Under the pieces are notes generated by a model. The model was not told the origin of the DNA and ran no database searches. It saw nothing but the letters and a program-made list of their open reading frames with translations. A stretch of DNA of 64,000 nucleotides from Agrobacterium tumefaciens str. B6. GTDB lineage: Bacteria; Pseudomonadota; Alphaproteobacteria; Rhizobiales; Rhizobiaceae. The stretch covers positions 1 to 64,000 of the forward strand of contig NZ_LMVK01000003.1 in NCBI RefSeq assembly GCF_001541315.1, read 5' to 3'. The position numbers were made by a program, and so were the translations under genes. Positions 16,543-26,415 of the stretch are shown here, one piece after another (within the stretch, counting starts at the first letter, position 1; every line of letters begins with the position of its first letter).

Positions 16543-17259
16543 ATGGGCGGGTTGTCGGATTGGCTTGCGGATGGGCAGCCGATCAATCGCAAGAATGCCG
16601 CAGAAGCGGTGTTCGATGATATCCGTTCGGCCATCACCTCGGGGCAGCTTGCGGTCGGCATCCGGCTGCCTTCGGAAGCCCATCTGGCAGCGCGATATGG
16701 CGTCAGCCGGCCGATCATTCGCGAGGCGCTGCGCTCGCTCCAGACCCTGGGGTTGACGCAGACCCGCACTGGAAGCGGCACCTATGTGATGACGCCGACG
16801 CCACCTTCCGAATTAAATTACGGCGCCTATTCCGCCCGCGATCTGATCGAGGCCCGCCCCTTCATCGAGGTGCCGGCAGCCGGTTGGGCGGCGTTGAGGC
16901 GGACCGATGCCCAGCTGGAGGTCTTGCTTGACCTCTGTGATCGGATGGAAGCCGAAGAAAGGCCGCATCCCTGGGTGCTGCTGGATGGGCAGTTTCATTG
17001 CGCCATTGCGGAAGCCTCGGCCAACAGGCTGTTCGCCAAGGTGGTGGCCGATGCGCGCGAAGCCCTATCCCAGCAATCCGAGATGGTGAACCTGATGGCC
17101 GGCCGCCGCGTCGCGTCGAATTTCGAGCACCGCCGGATCGTCGAGGCGATCCGGCGGGGTTCAGCGCCAGAGGCGCGGGAGGCGATGGAGCTTCACCTTG
17201 GGCAGGTGAAGCAGGTGGTGACGACGATCATTGGCGAAGATCGGCTTCGCCAGCCGTGA
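16543..17259 (+). CDS. ansR: FadR-subfamily GntR regulator, AnsR-like
   Basis: GntR regulator of 238 aa. Winged-helix DNA-binding region: AAEAVFDDIRSAITSGQLAV, then RLPSEAHLAARYGVSRPIIR. The C-terminal FCD domain (about residues 95-228) carries the expected metal/ligand histidines (DGQFHCAIAEAS, FEHRRIVEAI, MELHLGQV). It neighbours aspartase, an asparagine permease and asparaginase, the gene set of the rhizobial ans operon, whose regulator AnsR belongs to this family. Its 3' end overlaps the convergent aspartase gene by 32 bp. Likely operators are the two CTGT-N11-ACAG palindromes between aspA and ansP. Confidence 0.8.
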   Translation: MGGLSDWLADGQPINRKNAAEAVFDDIRSAITSGQLAVGIRLPSEAHLAARYGVSRPIIREALRSLQTLGLTQTRTGSGTYVMTPTPPSELNYGAYSARDLIEARPFIEVPAAGWAALRRTDAQLEVLLDLCDRMEAEERPHPWVLLDGQFHCAIAEASANRLFAKVVADAREALSQQSEMVNLMAGRRVASNFEHRRIVEAIRRGSAPEAREAMELHLGQVKQVVTTIIGEDRLRQP

Positions 17260-18655
17260 CGGCAGGCAGGTTGGCAAGGTGTCGCGGGCTCAGCGCCTGC
17301 TGCAATTGCGCATCGGTGAGATAACCGCGCTCCAGAACCACCTGTGGCACCGTGCGGCCGCTGGCAAGCGCTTCCTTGGCTACTTCCGTTGCCGCATAAT
17401 AACCGATCAGCGGGTTGAGCGCGGTGGCGAGACCGATCGATTCTTCCACGCGCTGCGCCATGATGGCCGGATTGGCCACGATGCCGTCGACGCAGCGTTC
17501 CGCCAAGGTGCGGCAGGCGGCGCTGAGCTGGCTGATGCTCTGTGAAAGCGCGCGCACGATGATCGGCTCGAAGGCGTTGAGCTGCAGCTGCCCGGCTTCG
17601 GCGGCCATGGTGATGGTGATGTCGTTGCCGATCACCGCATAGGCCACCTGGTTGACCACTTCGGGAATGACCGGGTTGATCTTGCCCGGCATGATGCTGG
17701 AACCCGCCTGAACCGAGGGCAGGGTGATTTCGCCGATCCCGGCGCGCGGGCCGGAAGAGAGCAGGCGAAGGTCGTTGCAGGTTTTCGACAGCTTCACGGC
17801 GACGCGCTTCAGCACGCCGGAGAGATGCACGAAGGCGCCGGGGTCCTGTGTGGCCTCGATCAGGTCGGCGGCCGTTACCAGCGGTCGTCCGGTCAGTTCC
17901 GCCAGATGCTGGCAGGCGAGCGCCGCATAACCGCGCGGTGCATTCAGCCCGGTGCCGATGGCGGTGGCGCCGAGATTGATCTCGTGCAGCAATGCCGCGG
18001 ATTCGATCAGGCGCGCCTGATCTTCGCCGAGCATCACCACGAAAGTGCGGAACTCCTGGCCGAGCGTCATCGGCACGGCATCCTGCAATTGCGTGCGTCC
18101 GATCTTGATGAAGCCGGCAAATTCCTGCGCCTTGCGGTCGAAAGCGTCCTTCAGAACGCCCATGGAAGCCGCCAGATCGTCGATCGCCTCGATCAGTCCG
18201 ACATTGATTGCGGTCGGATAGGCGTCGTTGGTCGATTGGCTGAGATTGACATGATCATTCGGGTGAAGGCGGGCATAGTCGCCTTTTTCGTGGCCAAGCA
18301 GTTCCAACGCGCGGTTGGCGATGACCTCATTGGCATTCATGTTGGTGGAGGTGCCGGCTCCGCCCTGAATTTCATCCACCACGAATTGCTCATGCAACGC
18401 GCCGGCGCGGATTTCGCGGCAGGCCTCGGCGATGGCTTCCATTCGTTCGGTGTCGAGCAGGCCGAGCTCGTGATTTGCGCGTGCCGCCGCCTCCTTCACA
18501 TAGGCCAGTCCCCGGACGAGATAGGGGTTGTGGCCAATGGTCACCCCGGTGATCTTGAAGTTTTCCACAGCGCGCGCGGTGTGCACGCCCCAATAGACAT
18601 CCGCGGGAATTTCCTTCGTTCCGAGCAAATCATGCTCCCTGCGCGTCACGCTCAC
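17228..18655 (-). CDS. aspA: Aspartate ammonia-lyase
   Basis: Converts L-aspartate to fumarate and ammonia in the cytoplasm, feeding asparagine nitrogen and carbon into the TCA cycle. Fumarase/aspartase superfamily, 475 aa (E. coli AspA is 478). Visible: substrate loop with signature GSSIMPGKINP (about residue 320), and the upstream REHDLLGTKEIPADVYWGVH typical of aspartases rather than fumarases (Gly-Val-His). The frame extends to a TTG at 18685 inside an operator palindrome. The GTG at 18655 has GGAGGA ahead and matches family length. Called ansB in rhizobial ans operons; here it is divergent from ansP-ansA. Confidence 0.92.
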   Translation of the reverse strand: MSVTRREHDLLGTKEIPADVYWGVHTARAVENFKITGVTIGHNPYLVRGLAYVKEAAARANHELGLLDTERMEAIAEACREIRAGALHEQFVVDEIQGGAGTSTNMNANEVIANRALELLGHEKGDYARLHPNDHVNLSQSTNDAYPTAINVGLIEAIDDLAASMGVLKDAFDRKAQEFAGFIKIGRTQLQDAVPMTLGQEFRTFVVMLGEDQARLIESAALLHEINLGATAIGTGLNAPRGYAALACQHLAELTGRPLVTAADLIEATQDPGAFVHLSGVLKRVAVKLSKTCNDLRLLSSGPRAGIGEITLPSVQAGSSIMPGKINPVIPEVVNQVAYAVIGNDITITMAAEAGQLQLNAFEPIIVRALSQSISQLSAACRTLAERCVDGIVANPAIMAQRVEESIGLATALNPLIGYYAATEVAKEALASGRTVPQVVLERGYLTDAQLQQALSPRHLANLPAVTAGEADLRQ

Positions 18656-18685
18656 TGTGTCCTCCACTGGCTTTAAGCGTTGCAA

Positions 18686-18712
18686 AATCTGTAAAGCTGT
18701 CTTACAGATTTG
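18686..18712. promoter_or_regulatory. Candidate AnsR operator 1 (near aspA)
   Basis: AAATCTGTAA and TTACAGATTT are perfect 10-bp inverted arms separated by 7 bp, containing CTGT-N11-ACAG. It lies 31 bp upstream of the aspA start, where a repressor would block RNA polymerase. The same CTGT-N11-ACAG geometry recurs at 18800-18818. Confidence 0.65.
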
Positions 18713-18799
18713 ATGACCATATTCCCAAGGAGGGGGAAGGTCAATATTGCCCGGTGGCTCTTGACGAAAGCCAGTCTCTGCAATTAAGAGGGCAAAAAT

Positions 18800-18818
18800 C
18801 TGTCATGCAGCTTTACAG
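18800..18818. promoter_or_regulatory. Candidate AnsR operator 2 (near ansP)
   Basis: CTGTCATGCAGCTTTACAG repeats the CTGT-N11-ACAG half-sites of operator 1, again preceded by AAAT. It is 108 bp before the ansP start. Two matched sites in one 270-bp divergent region suggest coordinated control of aspA and ansP-ansA. Confidence 0.55.
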
Positions 18819-18925
18819 CATGCGCGCATTCGCTGGCCATATTTCCAGCCTTGGGGACGACGCCAGTTCCACTTTGATTTCCGGCTTATTGCCGATTACA
18901 AGCGTTTTATCGGGAGGATAAATCC

Positions 18926-20383
18926 ATGCATTCTGGAAAAACGGCACCCGCCGAACGTGAGGTCTTCATCGAAGAGGACCTCGGTTACCATAAGGCCTTG
19001 AAGCCGCGCCAGATCCAGATGATCGCCATCGGCGGCGCTATCGGCACGGGCCTCTTTCTGGGTGCGGGCGGGCGTCTAGCGCAGGCCGGTCCGGCGCTGG
19101 TTTTCGTTTACGCGCTCTGCGGTTTCTTTGCATTTCTGGTGCTGCGCGCGCTAGGCGAGCTTATCATGCATCGCCCGAGTTCCGGTTCCTTCGTCTCCTA
19201 CGCCCGCGAGTTCTACGGCGAGAAGATGGCCTTCGCGGCCGGCTGGATGTATTGGCTGAACTGGGCCATGACCTCTGTGGCCGATGTGACCGCCGTCGCC
19301 CTCTACATGAATTTCTTCAAGCAATACGTACCGTGGCTGGCGGGTATCGATCAGTGGGTGTTCGCGATGACGGCACTGGTCGTCGTGCTGGCGATGAACA
19401 TGCTGTCGGTGAAGGTCTTCGGCGAGCTGGAATTCTGGTTCAGCCTGATCAAGGTGCTCGCGCTTGCCATTTTCCTCGTCGTTGGCGTCTATTTCGTCAT
19501 TTTCGGCACACCCATCGAAGGCCACGTTACCGGCTTCAGCCTCATTACGGATAATGGCGGCTTCTTCCCGAATGGCATTCTTCCAGCCTTCGTCATCATA
19601 CAGGGCGTGGTGTTCGCCTATGCCTCGATTGAGCTGATCGGCACGGCGGCGGGCGAAACTGAAGACCCGCGCAAGGTCATGCCGCGCGCCATCCGCGCCG
19701 TGGTCCTGCGTCTCGTCGTGTTTTATGTCGGCTCGGTACTGCTGTTCACGCTGCTTCTGCCCTACACCGCTTACAAGGCCGGCGAGAGCCCGTTCGTCAC
19801 CTTCTTCGGTTCCATCGGCGTTGAGGGTGCCGATGTGATCATGAACCTCGTCGTTCTGACCGCCGTGCTGTCCTCGCTCAATGCCGGTCTTTATTCCACC
19901 GGCCGCATCCTGCATTCCATGGCGGTTTCCGGCTCTGCTCCGGCGGCGCTGGCGAAGATGAACAAGAATGGCGTGCCCTATGGCGGCATTGCGGTCACGG
20001 CCGTCGTCACCGTTCTCGGCGTGGCCCTGAATGCGGTCGTTCCCTCCGCCGCTTTCGAAATCGCGCTCAACCTGTCGGCGCTCGGCATCATCTGCGCATG
20101 GGCGGTCATCGTGCTTTGCCAGCTGAAGCTCTGGCAGCTTTCCAGGCGTGGCGAGCTTGCACGTCCGGATTTCCGCATGTTCGGCGCGCCCTACACCGGC
20201 ATTCTCACGCTCATCTTCCTGTTCGGCGTGCTGGTTCTGATGGCCTTCGACTATCCCGTCGGCTCCTGGACCATCGCCTCGCTGTTCGTCATCATCCCGG
20301 CGCTCGTCATTGGCTGGTATCTCTTGCGTGAGCGCATCCACCGTCTGGCGGCCGAGCGTGCCGGTGCAGGAGCGTCGCATTGA
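18926..20383 (+). CDS. ansP: Amino acid permease, AnsP-like (L-asparagine)
   Basis: Inner-membrane transporter of the amino acid transporter (AAT/APC) family, 485 aa, with about twelve hydrophobic segments. Family motifs include [22 protein letters not shown] near residue 25 (the GAIGTGLF unwound helix that binds the amino group) and [20 protein letters not shown], as in E. coli AnsP/GabP/CycA. Substrate assignment to asparagine rests on context: it overlaps the asparaginase gene by 4 bp and is divergent from aspartase. GGGAGG is located upstream of the ATG. Proton symport is the family mechanism. Confidence 0.85.
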   Translation: MHSGKTAPAEREVFIEEDLGYHKALKPRQIQMIAIGGAIGTGLFLGAGGRLAQAGPALVFVYALCGFFAFLVLRALGELIMHRPSSGSFVSYAREFYGEKMAFAAGWMYWLNWAMTSVADVTAVALYMNFFKQYVPWLAGIDQWVFAMTALVVVLAMNMLSVKVFGELEFWFSLIKVLALAIFLVVGVYFVIFGTPIEGHVTGFSLITDNGGFFPNGILPAFVIIQGVVFAYASIELIGTAAGETEDPRKVMPRAIRAVVLRLVVFYVGSVLLFTLLLPYTAYKAGESPFVTFFGSIGVEGADVIMNLVVLTAVLSSLNAGLYSTGRILHSMAVSGSAPAALAKMNKNGVPYGGIAVTAVVTVLGVALNAVVPSAAFEIALNLSALGIICAWAVIVLCQLKLWQLSRRGELARPDFRMFGAPYTGILTLIFLFGVLVLMAFDYPVGSWTIASLFVIIPALVIGWYLLRERIHRLAAERAGAGASH

Positions 20384-21333
20384 GCGGGCAGGGCGCAACG
20401 CCTCTGGTGGCGGTCATCGCCACCGGCGGCACCATCGCCAGCCGGCGTAGCGCCGATGGCGTCAGCACGCCCAGCCTTTCGGGTGAGGACCTGCTGACGC
20501 TGGTTCCGCAAATCAGCGCCCGGCTGAAGCCGGTCGATCTGATGGCGAAGGATTCCTCCAGCCTGACATTGGCAGACATGCAGCGCATCAGCGATGCGGT
20601 GGGGGCAGAGCTTGATGATCCCGCCGTTGCCGGCATCGTGGTTCTGCATGGCACCGACGCCATGGAAGAATCCTCGCTGCTCGTGCATTTGCAGCAGGCC
20701 ATCACAAAGCCGGTGGTCTTCACCGGCGCGCAGTTTACGGCAGACCATAAGGACGCGGACGGGCCGGCCAATCTGGCCCGGGCCATAGAAACAGCGCTCG
20801 ATCAGGCGAATGCCGGGAAGGGCGTGCTTCTCTCCTTCGGCGGCCGCTGTCTGCCTGCCTGGGGACTTTACAAGCTGAGCGCGGACGAGGCGGACGCCTT
20901 CCGCTCGGCCAGGCCGCTGACTGCTGTTGCAACGCTGCGGCTTTCCGCCCCGGTAACCGATCAGCGCGTCGATATCGTCGCCATTCATCCCGGCTGTGAT
21001 GCCACCCATATTGATGCAAGCCTGCAGGCGGGAGCGAAAGGGATCGTTCTTGCGGCGCTTGGTTCCGGCAACGCCAATCCGCGTATCGCTGAAGCCGTGA
21101 AGCGCTGCGCCGAACGCAACGTTCCCGTCATCGTTTCCAGCCGCGTGCCCGAAGGGCGGCTCGTGGCAAGTTACGGCGGCGGCGGCGGGGGGCATGATCT
21201 TGTCGCGGCGGGCGCCGTACATTCATCCACGCTTCGTCCGGGACAGGCCCGCATTTTGCTGGCCGCGCTGCTGGCCGATAAAAGTCCGGCGGAAACCATC
21301 ATGTCCGCTTTCAGCGACAGCCCGCTCTCTTAA
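20380..21333 (+). CDS. ansA: L-asparaginase
   Basis: Hydrolyses L-asparagine to aspartate and ammonia; aspartate then goes to the aspartase encoded upstream. Type I/II asparaginase fold, 317 aa. The first catalytic threonine lies in [12 protein letters not shown] (about residue 17) and the second in [13 protein letters not shown] (about residue 91), with the supporting lysine near [14 protein letters not shown]. No signal peptide is seen, so it is probably cytoplasmic. The TTG start overlaps the ansP stop (TTGA), indicating translational coupling. A glycine run (YGGGGGGHD) near residue 268 is unusual in such enzymes. Confidence 0.9.
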   Translation: MSGQGATPLVAVIATGGTIASRRSADGVSTPSLSGEDLLTLVPQISARLKPVDLMAKDSSSLTLADMQRISDAVGAELDDPAVAGIVVLHGTDAMEESSLLVHLQQAITKPVVFTGAQFTADHKDADGPANLARAIETALDQANAGKGVLLSFGGRCLPAWGLYKLSADEADAFRSARPLTAVATLRLSAPVTDQRVDIVAIHPGCDATHIDASLQAGAKGIVLAALGSGNANPRIAEAVKRCAERNVPVIVSSRVPEGRLVASYGGGGGGHDLVAAGAVHSSTLRPGQARILLAALLADKSPAETIMSAFSDSPLS

Positions 21334-21449
21334 GTAGCGGCAGCGATGTCCGCGACCGGCGGGCGTCGAAATTCCTATAGGATTCCTATTTTATTGCCTC
21401 TGTGGCCGTCTCGAACCTTTATGCGGTTCGGGTGCATTCTTCTGTGCGG

Positions 21450-21516
21450 GAAGGGATGGTGTTCCCTTCTCAGCCAGAAAGATTGAAAAGCGACGTCCCA
21501 CATGACGGCGCTTTTC
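21450..21516 (+). promoter_or_regulatory. Two hairpins in the kdp leader
   Basis: GAAGGGA/TCCCTTC (21450-21456 with 21463-21469) and GAAAAGCG-a-CGTC/GACG-g-CGCTTTTC (21485-21516) form two consecutive stems between ansA and the first kdp ORF. The second ends in CTTTTCTT and could terminate ansA transcripts. Alternatively they are leader structures of the kdp mRNA. Upstream, TTCCTATAGGATTCCTATTT (21370-21389) has a repeated TTCCTA that might be a KdpE target. Confidence 0.4.
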
Positions 21517-21554
21517 TTCCTGTCCGGCTCCTCGAATAAAAAGGAGTCCCATCG

Positions 21555-21638
21555 ATGATGGATGTTGTTCTGATCGGTGCAGCCACGGTGTTTTTCGCCC
21601 TCTGCTTTGCCTATACGCGCGCCTGCGACCGGCTTTAG
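21555..21638 (+). CDS. Small membrane protein upstream of kdpF
   Basis: 27-codon ORF beginning MMDVVLIG and ending TRACDRL, preceded by AAGGAG at a good distance. It is a single hydrophobic helix with a charged C-terminal end. The GAATVFFA core resembles GAVTVFIA in the KdpF that follows 13 bp later, so the two look like tandem relatives. It is too short for similarity to be decisive. Position and ribosome-binding site argue for a real gene, perhaps an accessory subunit stabilising KdpFABC in the membrane. Confidence 0.6.
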   Translation: MMDVVLIGAATVFFALCFAYTRACDRL

Positions 21639-21651
21639 ACGGGAGGCTGCG

Positions 21652-21741
21652 ATGACATTCGACTATATCTTGAGCGGCGCCGTCACGGTCTTTATCGCCG
21701 CCTATCTCACCTATGCTCTCATTCGCCCCGAACGTTTCTGA
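21652..21741 (+). CDS. kdpF: KdpF, small subunit of the K+ transporting ATPase
   Basis: 29-aa single-helix protein (MTFDYILSGAVTVFIAAYLT... ending RPERF). KdpF is a roughly 29-residue membrane peptide that stabilises the KdpABC complex; length, the terminal RPERF and location 33 bp before kdpA all fit. GGGAGG precedes the ATG. The usual KdpF C-terminal pattern 'LxRPExF' is clear. Confidence 0.88.
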   Translation: MTFDYILSGAVTVFIAAYLTYALIRPERF

Positions 21742-21774
21742 TCGGGAAACGACGGCTATTGAAAGTTCAATACC

Positions 21775-23478
21775 ATGACCCTCAATGGATGGTTTCAGGT
21801 CCTGCTTTTCTGCGGGATCATTTTTGCGCTGGTGAAGCCGCTCGGCTTCTATATGGCGCGTGTCTTTAATGGCGAACGCACCCTGTTGTCGCCGGTTCTC
21901 GCACCCGTCGAGCGCGGCCTTTATGCCCTTGCCGGGACAAGCGAGCGCGAGGAGCAGCACTGGACGACCTATGCCTTCTCCATGCTTCTCTTCAACCTCC
22001 TCGGTTTTGCCCTGCTCTATGCCCTGATGCGTTTTCAGGCCGTGCTGCCTTATAATCCGCAGGGAATGGCGGCGGTTGGGCCGGAACTCTCCTTCAATAC
22101 GGCGGTCAGCTTCGTCACCAACACCAACTGGCAGAATTATGGCGGCGAAAGCACGCTGTCCTATCTGACCCAGATGGCCGGTCTCACCGTGCAGAACTTC
22201 GTTTCCGCGGCGACAGGCATGGCAATCGCCATCGGCCTCATCCGCGCTTTTTCACGCGCCTCCGGCAAGGCGATCGGCAATTTCTGGGTGGATATGGTCC
22301 GCTCAACGCTCTACGTGCTTTTGCCCCTCTGCATCGTGCTGACCCTCATCTATGTGTGGCTCGGCGTGCCGCAGACCCTTGGCGCCTATGTGAATGCGCA
22401 GACGCTGGAAGGCGTGCAGCAGACGATTGCCGTCGGTCCCGTGGCGTCGCAGCTGGCGATCAAGATGCTGGGCACCAATGGCGGTGGTTTCTTCAACGCC
22501 AATTCCGCGCATCCCTTTGAAAACCCCGACGCCATTTCCAACATGATCCAGATGGTGTCGATCTTCGCGATCGGCGCCGCCTTCACCAATGTTTTCGGCC
22601 GCATGGTTGGCAACCAGCGCCAGGGCTGGGCGATCCTCGCCGCCATGGGCGTTCTGTTCATCGCCGGCGTCGCCGTTACCTATTGGGCGGAAGCGGCCGG
22701 AAATCCGCTGATGCACAGCTTCGGCCTTGCTGGCGGCAATATGGAAGGCAAGGAAGTCCGTTTCGGCGTGGCGCTCTCGTCGCTCTTCGCGGTCATCACC
22801 ACAGCTGCGTCCTGCGGCGCGGTCAATGCCATGCATGGCAGCTTCACGGCGCTGGGCGGTCTTGTTCCCCTCATCAACATGCAGTTGGGTGAGGTGATCG
22901 TCGGCGGTGTCGGCGCGGGCTTTTACGGCATCCTGCTCTTCATCGTCATCGCCATCTTCGTGGCGGGTCTGATGGTCGGACGCACGCCGGAATATCTCGG
23001 CAAGAAGATCGAGGCCAAGGAAATGAAAATGGCGGTTCTGGCCATTCTCTGCCTGCCGCTCGCCATGCTGGCTTTCACGGCAACGGCCACCGTCCTTCCC
23101 TCGGCCGTGGCGTCGATCGGTACGGCGGGACCGCACGGCTTCTCCGAAATCCTCTATGCCTATACCTCCGCCGCCGCCAATAACGGCTCCGCTTTCGGCG
23201 GGCTGACGGGTAATACCACCTGGTACAACATCACGCTTGGCCTTGGCATGCTGATGGGTCGTTTTCTGGTGATCATTCCGGCGCTCGCCATTGCCGGTTC
23301 GCTGGTCGCCAAGAAGACCGTTCCGGCCTCAGCCGGCACCTTCCCGACGGATGGTCCGCTCTTCGTCGGCCTGCTTGCCGGCACGATCCTGATTGTCGGT
23401 GGTCTCACCTTCCTGCCAGCGCTCGCACTCGGCCCCGTTGCCGAACATCTTGTCATGGCGGCGGGCCAGCTCTTCTGA
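21775..23478 (+). CDS. kdpA: Potassium-transporting ATPase, K+-channel subunit A
   Basis: Ion-translocating subunit of the high-affinity KdpFABC pump, 567 aa, in the inner membrane. It carries the four degenerate selectivity-filter loops of the superfamily of K+ transporters: [13 protein letters not shown] (about residue 117), [30 protein letters not shown] and [14 protein letters not shown]. About ten membrane segments are visible. Length matches E. coli KdpA (557). It follows kdpF and precedes a small ORF and kdpB. Expression is expected at low external K+ through KdpDE, encoded downstream. Confidence 0.96.
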   Translation: MTLNGWFQVLLFCGIIFALVKPLGFYMARVFNGERTLLSPVLAPVERGLYALAGTSEREEQHWTTYAFSMLLFNLLGFALLYALMRFQAVLPYNPQGMAAVGPELSFNTAVSFVTNTNWQNYGGESTLSYLTQMAGLTVQNFVSAATGMAIAIGLIRAFSRASGKAIGNFWVDMVRSTLYVLLPLCIVLTLIYVWLGVPQTLGAYVNAQTLEGVQQTIAVGPVASQLAIKMLGTNGGGFFNANSAHPFENPDAISNMIQMVSIFAIGAAFTNVFGRMVGNQRQGWAILAAMGVLFIAGVAVTYWAEAAGNPLMHSFGLAGGNMEGKEVRFGVALSSLFAVITTAASCGAVNAMHGSFTALGGLVPLINMQLGEVIVGGVGAGFYGILLFIVIAIFVAGLMVGRTPEYLGKKIEAKEMKMAVLAILCLPLAMLAFTATATVLPSAVASIGTAGPHGFSEILYAYTSAAANNGSAFGGLTGNTTWYNITLGLGMLMGRFLVIIPALAIAGSLVAKKTVPASAGTFPTDGPLFVGLLAGTILIVGGLTFLPALALGPVAEHLVMAAGQLF

Positions 23479-23487
23479 GGTGATGCC

Positions 23488-23652
23488 ATGAATGACGAAA
23501 AGTCTCGAAGTAACCGCATCGTCTCCGCCCGCAAGGGCGCTCCCGGCAAGGGGAGCGCCACGCCCGGCGGCTGGTGCGCCTCCAATCTCATTCTTGCGAT
23601 GATGGCGGCTCTGTTCGCCGCCGTCGTCGCTCTCGAAGTTATCACGGGCTGA
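23488..23652 (+). CDS. Small membrane ORF between kdpA and kdpB
   Basis: 54-codon ORF starting [17 protein letters not shown] 9 bp after the kdpA stop and ending 44 bp before kdpB. GAGGTG lies before its ATG. The N-terminal half is basic and Gly/Ser-rich; the C-terminal half is one hydrophobic helix ([19 protein letters not shown]). Standard kdp operons have no gene here, and kdpA and kdpB often abut. Position, ribosome-binding site and single-helix design suggest an accessory peptide of the pump. A small chance remains that it is non-functional spacer. Confidence 0.55.
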   Translation: MNDEKSRSNRIVSARKGAPGKGSATPGGWCASNLILAMMAALFAAVVALEVITG

Positions 23653-23696
23653 TCGACCCTTATCGGTCGCCCCGTTTCAAACGCTGGAGCCTCTTC

Positions 23697-25781
<2,085 letters not shown>

Positions 25782-25793
25782 GGAGTAAAGACA

Positions 25794-26360
25794 ATGTTTA
25801 AACAGCTTCGTCCCGCACTGGTGCTCATCCTCGCCACCACCGCCATCACCGGCCTTGCCTATCCCTTGGGCATGACAGGTCTCGCGCAGGCGATCTTCCC
25901 CTTTCAGGCAAATGGCAGCCTGGTAGAAAAAGGTGGTGCCGTGGTGGGTTCGCAATTGATAGGGCAGGCCTTCACCGGTGAGAAATATTTCCACGGAAGG
26001 CCGTCCGCTGCCGGCGATGGTTATAATGCCGCTTCGTCTTCCGGCTCCAATTTCGGGCCGACGAGCGCCAAGCTCATCGACCGGGTGAAACAGGATTACG
26101 AGGCCGCAAAAGCCGAAAATCCGGAGGCCGAGGTTCCCGCCGATCTGGTAACGGCTTCGGGCAGCGGCCTTGATCCACATGTTTCGCCTGAATCCGCCTA
26201 TTTTCAGGTTCCCCGCGTGGCCAAGGCGAGGGGCATGGATGAGGCGTCCCTGCGTAGCATCATCGAGCGCCATGTCGAAGGACCGGAACTCGGCTTCATG
26301 GGAGAGCCTGTCGTGAATGTGCTGGCACTCAACATGGCCCTTGACGCAGCCGGCTCATGA
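25794..26360 (+). CDS. kdpC: Potassium-transporting ATPase subunit C
   Basis: 188-aa subunit with one N-terminal membrane helix ([19 protein letters not shown]) and a periplasmic domain. Conserved KdpC stretches: [40 protein letters not shown] and [17 protein letters not shown]. KdpC raises the ATP affinity of KdpB and stabilises the complex. It starts 12 bp after kdpB with GAGGAG upstream and is about the size of E. coli KdpC (190). Confidence 0.95.
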   Translation: MFKQLRPALVLILATTAITGLAYPLGMTGLAQAIFPFQANGSLVEKGGAVVGSQLIGQAFTGEKYFHGRPSAAGDGYNAASSSGSNFGPTSAKLIDRVKQDYEAAKAENPEAEVPADLVTASGSGLDPHVSPESAYFQVPRVAKARGMDEASLRSIIERHVEGPELGFMGEPVVNVLALNMALDAAGS

Positions 26361-26415
26361 ATTGAAATGGCTATGGCTTGTTCGCAAGCCATAGCCTCGA
26401 CCACTGGTGGGTTAA

